Positions 1 to 6,150 of a DNA stretch of 22,547 bases are shown here, one piece after another. The stretch is taken from positions 1-22,547 of the forward strand of contig JBBRNO010000110.1 in the NCBI GenBank assembly GCA_038230275.1, written 5' to 3'. The notes under the pieces were generated by a model that made no database searches, was not told the origin of the DNA, and worked only from the letters and a program-made list of their open reading frames with translations. This DNA is from JANXXV01 sp038230275. GTDB taxonomy: Bacteria; Acidobacteriota; Terriglobia; Bryobacterales; Bryobacteraceae. Each line of letters begins with the position of its first letter. The first letter of the stretch is position 1. The position numbers and the translations under genes are program-made.

Positions 1-2
1 CG

Positions 3-563
3 AAATACTACGACATGTGCGTGCGGCAGATTGAGTTCATGCTGCGGATGAACCTGCGGCCGGATGGATTGCACCGGCATTCTCCGCTGGACCAGGCGGC
101 CTGGGGACGCGGCAACGGTTTCCCTGCCCTGGGAATTGCGTGGAGCCTTTCTGAATTGCCGGTTAGTCATCCGGGGTTCGCCAAGTTGCTGACGGCATTC
201 CGAGCGCACATGGAAGCGCTGGCCCGGCATCAGGATCCAAGTGGTGCGTGGCAGCAGGTGATCGACGTGAAAGGCAGCTACCGCGAGTTGACGGCCACGT
301 GCATGATTGCCTTTGCCATGGCGCGCGGTGTACGGCTTGGCTGGCTGGACCGGGCAACGTACGACCCGCTGATCCTCAAAGCGTGGCGAGCCGCAAAATC
401 GAGGATGGCCGCTGACGGCACGCTGGTGGATGTGTGTACGGGCACGGGGAAGCAGAAATCGTTGCAGGACTATCTGGACCGCCCCGCTGTTCTGGGCGAA
501 GACGCTCGAGGCGGCGCGATGGGCCTGCTGCTGGCGACGGAGATGATGGTCTATTTGCGTTGA
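3..563 (+). CDS. GH88/GH105 unsaturated glucuronyl (rhamnogalacturonyl) hydrolase, 3' part
   Basis: The gene enters from the left edge, so only about the last 186 codons are visible; the frame stays open to the first bases (KYYD before the first Met). The family (YteR/YesR, GH105; UGL, GH88) hydrates the unsaturated uronic residue left by polysaccharide lyases and so finishes breakdown of pectin, rhamnogalacturonan or similar chains. The clearest signature is WGRGNGFPALGIAW (about 92-133), the (alpha/alpha)6-barrel motif of GH88/105, followed by the helical repeats ending in GGAMGLLLATEMM. Catalytic residues expected nearer the N-terminus are outside the window, as is any signal peptide. The stop overlaps the stop of the convergent hydrolase gene by 13 bp. 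A sugar-acid role fits the UxuA homologue at 14.1-15.2 kb, though the two are far apart. The exact substrate cannot be read from this fragment. Confidence 0.85.
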   Translation, partial: KYYDMCVRQIEFMLRMNLRPDGLHRHSPLDQAAWGRGNGFPALGIAWSLSELPVSHPGFAKLLTAFRAHMEALARHQDPSGAWQQVIDVKGSYRELTATCMIAFAMARGVRLGWLDRATYDPLILKAWRAAKSRMAADGTLVDVCTGTGKQKSLQDYLDRPAVLGEDARGGAMGLLLATEMMVYLR

Positions 564-1336
564 AGGCCGAGGATTTCCAGAACCGCATTTTCGGTGATTT
601 TCCATTCCGGGCCGCGCGGGTCCATGCCGGGGAAATGATCCGCTCCAGGCAATGGAATCAGCTTGGCATCCAGGCCCGCGGATGTAGCGGCTTTCGCGTA
701 ACGCTCGCTGATTTCGATAGGGACCGTGGTGTCCATGGTGCCATGTACCAACCGGGCTTTCGTACCGCCGGGCAACAATTCGATCGGCGAAGCGGCGCGG
801 TATCGATCCGGAAACTGCGCGGGTGAACCTCCAATGAAATCATCCACAGCGCCGTTCCCCAACCGCATTTCCCATGCCCGCCTCAGGTCGGCTACTCCAG
901 CCAACGAGACTACGCCTTTCAGTGCTATGGCGCGGGGCTTCGAAGCGAGCCATAATGCGAGGTGCCCGCCGGCGGAAAAGCCCATCACGGCCACGCGCTT
1001 CAGATCCAATGGGTGCGACGCGGCCAGCGTTTTCAGATATTCCAAGCCAGCGAGTGCATCATCCATAGTTCCAGGCCATCCCCCGCCCGGCTGGCCCACC
1101 CTGCGGTATTCCAGGTTCCAAGTGGCTACGCCGGCCTGCGCCAGCTTTGCACACGCGTGGCCCGTATGATCAAGTCCGTATGCCGCGCGCCAGAATCCGC
1201 CGTGAATGGAAACCAGGACCGGATGAGCTGCGGCCGATTTCGGCAACCGCAGCTCACCGAATTGATTTATATCTTTCCCGTATGCGATGCGTGCGTCGGC
1301 GGCAGGCGCCGGTAGATCCAAAATGTCTCTTCCCAC
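551..1336 (-). CDS. alpha/beta hydrolase (BD-FAE / kynurenine formamidase-like esterase)
   Basis: This 261-residue alpha/beta hydrolase has all expected elements: an oxyanion-hole HGGFW at residues 45-49, the nucleophile elbow GFSAGG (Ser121), an acidic residue in GTMDTTVP (Asp202) and the catalytic His in GADHF (His234). The HGG-x-W motif with a short N-terminal region resembles kynurenine formamidases and BD-FAE-type carboxylesterases; the substrate is unknown. No signal peptide is visible, so it is probably cytoplasmic. The start used is GTG at 1334-1336, 21 bp after the stop of the ferritin-like gene. It has little Shine-Dalgarno sequence at proper spacing, and a TTG about five codons in, preceded by GGGAAGAG, is a plausible alternative. 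It is co-directional with the ferritin-like gene and may be read through from it, and it converges on the GH88 gene. A role in trimming acylated sugars or polysaccharides would suit the GH88 neighbour but is only inferred. Confidence 0.8.
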   Translation of the reverse strand: MGRDILDLPAPAADARIAYGKDINQFGELRLPKSAAAHPVLVSIHGGFWRAAYGLDHTGHACAKLAQAGVATWNLEYRRVGQPGGGWPGTMDDALAGLEYLKTLAASHPLDLKRVAVMGFSAGGHLALWLASKPRAIALKGVVSLAGVADLRRAWEMRLGNGAVDDFIGGSPAQFPDRYRAASPIELLPGGTKARLVHGTMDTTVPIEISERYAKAATSAGLDAKLIPLPGADHFPGMDPRGPEWKITENAVLEILGLQRK

Positions 1337-1357
1337 CCTGCCAGCTTATTGCATTCG

Positions 1358-2485
1358 CTACGGTTGGTAAATGAGCATGATGTCGGCGGAGGATGTTTTG
1401 CCGGCGCCGTCAGTGACGGTTAACGTGAGCGGATAGGTTCCGGCACCGTTCACGAATTGGATAGTAGCCTTGGGATTGTCGGAAGATTGCAGGATCGCGG
1501 GCACCTTGCCGCCGGGTTTCACCATATAGAAATAGGTGAGCTTGCCGGAAGCGCTGGTGGAACCGCTGGCGTCCAGCGTGATCATTGCGTCTTTTGTGGT
1601 TGTGGTGGTGGGGTTCACCGATGCGTTGGTGATGTTGGCGGTGGAAACGCCGTCTGACGATGTGTTGATTGTGCCGTTGAAGCCGTTGGGGAAGAAGCCT
1701 CCGGACTTGACGTTGGCCTTGAATCCGTAGACCAGAAAGAGCACTTGGCCCGGAGTACGGATTTGCGTAAGGCCGTTGCTATCCACCGGAAAGTATTTCG
1801 ATCCCGATGGCGGCGGCAGCACATCGGCCCCATCCAGAAGCGACGTGGAGATGCCCAGCTTTGCTACTTGCAAACGGATGTTGGCCGAGTGTTCCGATTC
1901 CACTTCGGCGATGCGGGCGGCGACACCGAGTATCTCCTTGCTGGAGATCAAAGGCGCGGCGCCGGCATAGGCAGTAACACCGACGTCTTCGAAGGCTCTG
2001 GCCAGTTGCAAAAAGTCTGTGGTGGCGCCGAAACCGAATCCAAGAGCGCCCAGGTTGATGGCCGGTTTGGCCACCGGTTGTGCGCCCGCTGCCTTGAGTG
2101 CGCCGCGAATGAGAGTGACATGCGCGCGTTCGTCCGCGGCAATCTGATTGGCGATGTCCTTCGTAAAAATGGTGGTGTTATCCAGATTCACAAGTTGCCC
2201 GCCGGTTGTTGCTCCCGATGTACCGCTGCCGTCGATCCCGATGCCCATCTGGTCGATGGTCTTGCCAGTGGTCGCCAGGGTATAGAACTCGGCCTCGAGA
2301 TATTCGAGATTAAGCGCGAAATTCAGAATGTCCGCGTCCGTGGGGGTCGCGCTCTGCGCGCTCGCGATCTTCGCTCCGGCTCCCACAGCCGTTACCGCCG
2401 CGCCCGCCATTGCCAGCTTGGCGATGAACGCTCGCCGATTCGGCGCTTCCGCAATTACTTCGTCTAGAATTTTGTTGTTTGCCAT
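1358..2485 (-). CDS. Tat-exported ferritin-like (Ferritin_2) protein with PKD-like C-terminal domain
   Basis: I choose the ATG at 2483-2485 (375 aa) because AGGAGG lies five bases upstream and the protein then opens with a twin-arginine leader, NRRAFIAKL at residues 16-24 followed by a hydrophobic stretch ending ASAQ. Residues about 50-210 form a four-helix ferritin-like domain: ligand-type Glu/His clusters occur in EYLEAEF (61-67), DERAH (118-122), AFEDVG (164-169) and EVESEH (194-199). This matches the secreted Ferritin_2 (DUF4439/dessication-related) families of Acidobacteriota and plants, whose function is unclear. After a Gly/Ser/Thr linker (about 270-298), residues 299-375 form a PKD/Ig-like beta domain (ITLDASGST and PLTLTVTDG are typical PKD strands). 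Metal storage or oxidative protection in the periplasm is inferred from the fold. A 135-bp gap separates it from the gene upstream, so it may have its own promoter. Confidence 0.82.
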   Translation of the reverse strand: MANNKILDEVIAEAPNRRAFIAKLAMAGAAVTAVGAGAKIASAQSATPTDADILNFALNLEYLEAEFYTLATTGKTIDQMGIGIDGSGTSGATTGGQLVNLDNTTIFTKDIANQIAADERAHVTLIRGALKAAGAQPVAKPAINLGALGFGFGATTDFLQLARAFEDVGVTAYAGAAPLISSKEILGVAARIAEVESEHSANIRLQVAKLGISTSLLDGADVLPPPSGSKYFPVDSNGLTQIRTPGQVLFLVYGFKANVKSGGFFPNGFNGTINTSSDGVSTANITNASVNPTTTTTKDAMITLDASGSTSASGKLTYFYMVKPGGKVPAILQSSDNPKATIQFVNGAGTYPLTLTVTDGAGKTSSADIMLIYQP

Positions 2486-2490
2486 TGTTG

Positions 2491-2496
2491 CCTCCT
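2491..2496 (-). promoter_or_regulatory. strong Shine-Dalgarno (AGGAGG) of the ferritin-like gene
   Basis: Reading the minus strand, AGGAGG sits five bases before the ATG at 2485. It fixes this start rather than the in-frame ATG 39 codons upstream (2602), which would bury the Tat leader inside the protein. It is the clearest ribosome-binding site in the first 10 kb. Confidence 0.85.
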
Positions 2497-2620
2497 GAGA
2501 GATTAGCGTGGCTAGCGTTACGACCACTGCTAATGGAGGTACGAAGGGACAATTAGTTACGACTGTTTTTATTAGCGCAATCGCGCGAGAAAACCGAAAC
2601 AATCCGGCGGGATCCGCGTC

Positions 2621-3412
2621 CTACTTGGATTCTAAATCAATCACGGAATAGAGCCCGGCGCGTGGGATACTGAACTCCGTTCCGCCATCATGAGTGGTGA
2701 AGTCCTCAACTTTCGGATCGGGTGTGTCGTAGATTGAGACACGTTGCACCTTGTATGACCCGCGCAACCGAATGCGTAAACCGTCAATTGGTTTCTTGCC
2801 GTAATTGACGAGGTGGAGCTGTAAGTGCCCGCTAGTGCCAGTGAGGTTGGCTAGCACGACGGCGCTGCCGTAAATACGGATGAGCCGTTTCTCATCGGTG
2901 AGTTTCTCCCGCACTTCGGCGGCGAAGTCGAGAGGATTTGAAATACCCTTATCCACCTTGATATTCAGATCGGCCTTGGATTCGGGCGCACTCACCATGC
3001 GGTAAAGGAGGTTCTTGCGATGGAGCAAATTGAGCCCTTCGCCAGCCTGCGCTGAGCCATCGTCCATCACGGCAATGTTTCCCAATTGCGGGCCTGCGGT
3101 ACCCACCTGCTGCAGAAACGCATTCATCTTCCGGTAGGCGTCCGCATCCTCTGGCGCCACCTTCACCAGGGCATCGGCATTGTAGGCATGCGCTTCTGCC
3201 ATGGCCAATTCCGCTGCGCCTTTTGGTAGATCGTAAAACACTTTGCGGCCGGGGCTGCGCTGAATAAGCCAGCCGTTCGCGTTGACCCATGGCGCACTGG
3301 TGGCCGATGCTACGTTCATTCTGTACTGTACGGCCGGCACCGGAAGCTTCACGGCGCCAGTAATGTCCTGGTCTTTGAACAGTAGGATGGACGCAAGGAA
3401 GAAGCTCACCAT
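2621..3412 (-). CDS. conserved-type protein of unknown function, coupled to DUF362 gene
   Basis: I do not recognise this family. The product is 263 residues from the ATG at 3410-3412; a GTG one codon earlier (3415) is an alternative. The ATG shares its A with the TGA of the upstream DUF362 gene (TGATG), so the two are almost certainly translationally coupled. The start MVSFFLASILLF is only a short hydrophobic stretch and a marginal signal sequence. Residues about 60-125 look helical. The last 100 residues look like beta strands: a LVNYGKKPIDGLRIRLRG segment followed by a finish in FSIPRAGLYSVIDL, as in the C-terminal beta-sandwich of some glycoside-hydrolase-like proteins. No catalytic motif or cysteine pair is evident. 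The coupling implies that it acts with or is assembled with the DUF362 protein, possibly outside the membrane. Confidence is high that it is a gene and low for any function. Confidence 0.7.
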   Translation of the reverse strand: MVSFFLASILLFKDQDITGAVKLPVPAVQYRMNVASATSAPWVNANGWLIQRSPGRKVFYDLPKGAAELAMAEAHAYNADALVKVAPEDADAYRKMNAFLQQVGTAGPQLGNIAVMDDGSAQAGEGLNLLHRKNLLYRMVSAPESKADLNIKVDKGISNPLDFAAEVREKLTDEKRLIRIYGSAVVLANLTGTSGHLQLHLVNYGKKPIDGLRIRLRGSYKVQRVSIYDTPDPKVEDFTTHDGGTEFSIPRAGLYSVIDLESK

Positions 3413-4521
3413 CACAGTTCAAACTCTTGCAGCCGGATCTTCTTAATGTCGTACTCACCCAGGCCCAGGCCAGCGGCATACTCGATATGACCGGGCTCGC
3501 GGATGAACTGATTCTTGTTGGGATCGGCCGAACGCGAAGTGACGATCTGGTCCCGGGAGCGATCCCAAACCGACCTGGCGTGCTCAGCTTTCCGCTTATT
3601 CTCGATCACGTCAATCAGCAGCCGGTCCATGGCAACCATGTCCGTGCCGAACATCATCTTCTTAGGGAAGAATCCGAATTCCGATTTCAACTGGAATGGT
3701 CCGCCGTGCCAGATCCCTTTCAGGCCGTCCATGATGTTGAGCACTGTTTTAGATTTCAACGGCTCCATCGAAGCCAGGGTGCCGATGAAAGTCTTGGTGT
3801 TCGTCTTCTCATGCGCGTGAGAGCGCGCGACGTTGCTGAAATTTCCGTAGGCAATGTTTTTCAAGCACCCGGTTACGCCGGCCGCGCCATGATCCTTCAT
3901 ATTGGGCACGTTGATGATCTTGGTGAACTTCTCGCTCACCAATCGCACCAGGTTCGACCGCGTATCTTCCTCGCCGAAGAAATTCACCTCCACGTAGGTT
4001 TCAGGATCGTAGTGGCGAATGGATCCGCGGGACATTTCCACGGCTTGAATGTTCACTTTCTGATCGAGATACTTTCCGTAGTTCACCGATTCAAGCTGAT
4101 CGGGAAAACGTTCGTAGATGTAAATCTGATCCGCCTTCACGCCAACGGCAAGCAGGTTGCGCACGATGTCCGCTACTACGACGGGATGCGACATGATCTT
4201 TGGCGCACCGGAGCAGTTCACTTTGATGCCGACCACGTCCGACGGTGAGAAGAAGCGCTTCCAGGCCGCCGCCGGAGTCGATTCCCCGGTTAGCGCGGTC
4301 ATGCCGCGTTCGATCATCTGGCGGACGGTTTGCGGGTCCACCTTCTCAGTAGCCTCATCCATCGACTTCGCGGAATGGACGGAGACAACGCTTGCCGGGA
4401 AGCCCTTGGAGGAGTGCGGCTGATAGTTGCTGACCGACCTATATTTCGGAGTGTCAGTGGTGACGCTGGCCAGCGCGGCCGGCGCCGCGGCGGACCACTG
4501 CAGGAAAGCACGTCGTTGCAT
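3412..4521 (-). CDS. DUF362 family protein with Tat-type leader
   Basis: The 369-residue product starts at ATG 4519-4521 (a second ATG abuts it at 4524) with a twin-arginine-like leader MQRRAFLQWSAAAPAALAS. The body matches DUF362: VGIKVNCSG (about residues 93-101), then RNLLAVGVKADQIYIYER, and the diagnostic KIINVPNMKDHGAAGVTGC. That motif family is found in DUF362 proteins and uncharacterised Fe-S-associated proteins. I see no 4Fe-4S cluster motif here, so this is the cluster-free type. The biochemical role of DUF362 is unknown. It diverges from the RidA gene with only 16 bp between the two start codons, so each promoter must lie inside the opposite gene or the transcripts are nearly leaderless. 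Its stop overlaps the next gene by one base. A longer start would run antisense through ridA and lose the Tat leader, so it is rejected. Confidence 0.85.
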   Translation of the reverse strand: MQRRAFLQWSAAAPAALASVTTDTPKYRSVSNYQPHSSKGFPASVVSVHSAKSMDEATEKVDPQTVRQMIERGMTALTGESTPAAAWKRFFSPSDVVGIKVNCSGAPKIMSHPVVVADIVRNLLAVGVKADQIYIYERFPDQLESVNYGKYLDQKVNIQAVEMSRGSIRHYDPETYVEVNFFGEEDTRSNLVRLVSEKFTKIINVPNMKDHGAAGVTGCLKNIAYGNFSNVARSHAHEKTNTKTFIGTLASMEPLKSKTVLNIMDGLKGIWHGGPFQLKSEFGFFPKKMMFGTDMVAMDRLLIDVIENKRKAEHARSVWDRSRDQIVTSRSADPNKNQFIREPGHIEYAAGLGLGEYDIKKIRLQEFEL

Positions 4522-4537
4522 CATAATTAATCTTAAT

Positions 4538-4981
4538 ATGACCAACAACAGACGTACCCTCCTGAAGACCGCGGTCGGCATGGCCGCTGCTGCCGGCGCC
4601 GCGCAAGCGCAAACCGGACCCACCAAGAAAGTCCATTACCGCAATGGGAAACCGAAGACCACGCCGCTGTTTTCGGGCGCAGTTTCTTTTGGCAACCTCC
4701 TGTTCATCGCCGGAAAAGGCGCCCACGTTCCAGGCGACATCAAATCGCACACCAAGATTGTGTTGGACGAAGTGCAGAAGGAACTGGAGAATGCCGGTTC
4801 CTCCATGGACAAAGTGCTGAAGTGCAGTGTCTTCTTAAACGATCTGAAGGACTACAAGGGAATGAACGAGGTGTTTATGGGGCGCTTTGGTGAGAATCCG
4901 CCGGTGCGCACCACCATCGCCGCGGCTGGCGGTATTCCGGGCGACTCGCTTGTGGAAATCGACGTGATCGCCTATATATAA
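4538..4981 (+). CDS. exported RidA/YjgF/UK114 family protein with Tat leader
   Basis: The 147-residue product opens with NRRTLLKTAVG and a hydrophobic stretch ending AQAQ (about residue 25), a twin-arginine leader. The mature part is a complete RidA domain: FIAGKGAHVPGD, then a helix with LENAGSSMDKVLKCSVFL, then PPVRTTIAAAG holding the conserved active-site Arg and VEIDVIAYI holding the conserved Glu. Cytoplasmic RidA deaminates reactive 2-aminoacrylate and related enamines. An exported version must act on something else, or on leaked enamines and iminium compounds in the periplasm. Secreted RidA-like proteins are known but little studied. The start codon is chosen because it places the leader at the N-terminus and leaves 16 bp to the divergent DUF362 start. 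The stop overlaps that of the convergent nadD by 10 bp. No clear Shine-Dalgarno is visible. Confidence 0.85.
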   Translation: MTNNRRTLLKTAVGMAAAAGAAQAQTGPTKKVHYRNGKPKTTPLFSGAVSFGNLLFIAGKGAHVPGDIKSHTKIVLDEVQKELENAGSSMDKVLKCSVFLNDLKDYKGMNEVFMGRFGENPPVRTTIAAAGGIPGDSLVEIDVIAYI

Positions 4982-5535
4982 AGCCCATTCGCGCGAATGT
5001 AGGCGAATACTTTTTCCGGTAGCTCGGCGGGATGATCCCCTATGGCGAGTTCCCGCCGGATGGCCGATGAGGAGACTTCCAGAACCAGAGTGTCCAACCG
5101 GAGCACGCGCGCGCCTGGCGGGATGGCGAAGCGGTGGCCGGGCCGGCTAACAACGATGAAGTCTACCGACTGAAGGACGTCGGCTGCGCGGTGCCACGTC
5201 AGAATTTCAGAAAAAGCGTCAGCGCCGATGATGAAGTAGAGCTGATCGCCGGCGGAGAGAAGGACCCGCAAGCGCTCGATGGTGTCAATGGAATAACTCT
5301 TGCCGCTGCCTGATTCGATATCGGACGCCTCAAAAGATGGTTCACCCTCGCAGGCGAGTTGAACCATCCGCAGACGGTCGGCATATGAGGTTCCCGCATC
5401 CGGCTTGTGCGGGGGATGTGCCGCCGGAACGAAGAGCACGCGGTCAAGCCCAAACCGGTTGACAGCCTCACGGGCCACGGTGAGGTGGGCGCGGTGGATG
5501 GGATCGAACGTACCACCGAAAATCGCGATCTTCAA
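4972..5535 (-). CDS. nadD: nicotinate-nucleotide adenylyltransferase
   Basis: NadD joins nicotinate mononucleotide and ATP to give deamido-NAD, a required step in NAD synthesis, in the cytoplasm. The 187-residue protein is normal family length and has the nucleotidyltransferase signature GGTFDPIHRAH (residues 7-17), the HPPHKP loop (40-45), GADAF (104-108) and the closing SSSAIRREL (155-163). The start is TTG at 5533-5535: the in-frame codon three positions upstream is TAG, so no ATG start is possible while MKIAIFGGTF begins the Rossmann fold exactly where expected. The usual neighbours (proBA, obgE, rsfS) are absent. A 45-codon cysteine-rich open stretch ends only six bases before this start. 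The stop overlaps ridA's by 10 bp. Confidence 0.95.
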   Translation of the reverse strand: MKIAIFGGTFDPIHRAHLTVAREAVNRFGLDRVLFVPAAHPPHKPDAGTSYADRLRMVQLACEGEPSFEASDIESGSGKSYSIDTIERLRVLLSAGDQLYFIIGADAFSEILTWHRAADVLQSVDFIVVSRPGHRFAIPPGARVLRLDTLVLEVSSSAIRRELAIGDHPAELPEKVFAYIRANGLYI

Positions 5536-5541
5536 TTCCGG

Positions 5542-5676
5542 CTACTTCCCGCTGGTGGTGAGGCCTGTTGTGACAGTAATGTGAATTCGGCAGCCATGGC
5601 ACAGCATCTCACATTGGCCGCCGGCGGTGCACTTGGCGTGCGAATACTTTTTCGTTGACTTACGAAGGCCTTCGTA
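5542..5676 (-). other. 45-codon cysteine-rich open stretch directly upstream of nadD, no standard start
   Basis: On the minus strand an open frame runs from just after a TGA (5677-5679) to TAG at 5542-5544, six bases before the nadD TTG. Its middle reads HAKCTAGGQCEMLCHGC, four cysteines and two histidines in about 15 residues as in small zinc-binding proteins, preceded by a Lys-rich segment and followed by a Thr-rich tail. The only ATG falls inside the cysteine cluster and would leave 21 residues; no GTG or TTG precedes it. It may be the 3' end of a decayed small gene, or chance. No known family is assigned. Confidence 0.25.
5661..5676. promoter_or_regulatory. perfect 16-bp palindrome, probable BlaI-type operator
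   Basis: TACGAAGGCCTTCGTA is a perfect dyad with eight-base arms. A TTGACT at 5655-5660 directly abuts it as a possible -35 element; the -10 is not clear. It lies 14 bases before the GTG of the BlaI-like remnant. BlaI/MecI repressors bind TAC...GTA dyads over their own promoters, so an autoregulatory operator is the natural reading, but binding is inferred. Confidence 0.55.
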
Positions 5677-5689
5677 TCAGGGTTCGTTT

Positions 5690-5806
5690 GTGGGACTTCC
5701 GAAGCTACCCAGGCCGACCGATTCCGAGCTTGAGATTCTGCGCGCGCTTTGGAACCGCGGGCCTTCCACCGTGCGCGCGCGTCGATCGAGGTTCCTTGCC
5801 AGATGA
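5690..5806 (+). pseudogene. BlaI/MecI-type repressor, N-terminal remnant only
   Basis: From GTG 5690-5692, with AGGG seven bases upstream, the frame encodes GLPKLPRPTDSELEILRALW and then NRGPSTVR. This is the N-terminal winged-helix start of BlaI/MecI repressors, which normally reads P-x-x-S-D/E-x-E-x-x-I-M-x-x-LW. Homology ends at about codon 30, where the expected EVH-type continuation is replaced by Arg-rich sequence, and a TGA follows at 5804-5806. A normal BlaI has about 120-130 residues, so the recognition helix and dimerisation domain are missing. The promoter, operator-like palindrome and Shine-Dalgarno remain. In working cassettes this gene is followed by blaR1, whose scraps follow here in other frames. 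Confidence 0.7.
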
Positions 5807-5807
5807 A

Positions 5808-6150
5808 ATGGATGATGCTCCAGTGCGCGGCATGAATGCGGCGGACATTTTTCCGATATTGACCGGTGTCTGGCTGGCGGGAGTCCTCTTGTTGTCCGTG
5901 TGGTCCGCAGGTGGCTGGGTGGCGGCGCAGCGGCTCAGAAGCCAGAACCGCCGGATAATGCCGCTGGAGTGGCAATCGCGAGTAGAGAAGCTTTGCGTTC
6001 GGGTTGGAATCGCTGAGCACGGACGATTTGGTGAAGCTTCACCAGCGCGGCGTGAGCGGCGCATACATCACGCGGCTCTACGCCGGCGGGTTGAAAAATC
6101 TGAACGTCGATCAGCTAGTGAAGCTGCGCGAGCACGGCATCGATTACTGA
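5808..6150 (+). pseudogene. BlaR1/MecR1-type M56 sensor, two fused fragments in different frames
   Basis: Two pieces survive. In the frame starting at 5808, GMNAADIFPILTGVWLAGVL is followed by LLSVWSAGGWVAAQRLR and a basic stretch ending LEWQSRVEKLCVRVGI (to about 6012). This is the membrane helix and following loop typical of M56 peptidases. At about 6013 the sense frame shifts to LSTDDLVKLHQRGVSGAYIT through to LNVDQLVKLREHGIDY and a TGA at 6148-6150. These are two copies of a roughly 14-residue repeat (L-x-x-D-x-LVKL-x-x-x-G) found at the C-terminus of many acidobacterial M56 proteins. The zinc-peptidase core (HExxH) and most helices are gone: about 340 bp remains where over 1 kb would be needed. 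The stop overlaps the convergent hydrolase gene by 7 bp. Confidence 0.65.

Noticed and set aside
1745..2467. A 240-codon plus-strand frame antisense to the ferritin-like gene, and other long antisense frames such as 3427-4248, 7842-8834 and 14250-15143
   Set aside because: They mirror well-supported genes with clear domains and signal peptides, and their translations are rich in Arg, Gly and Cys without domain motifs.
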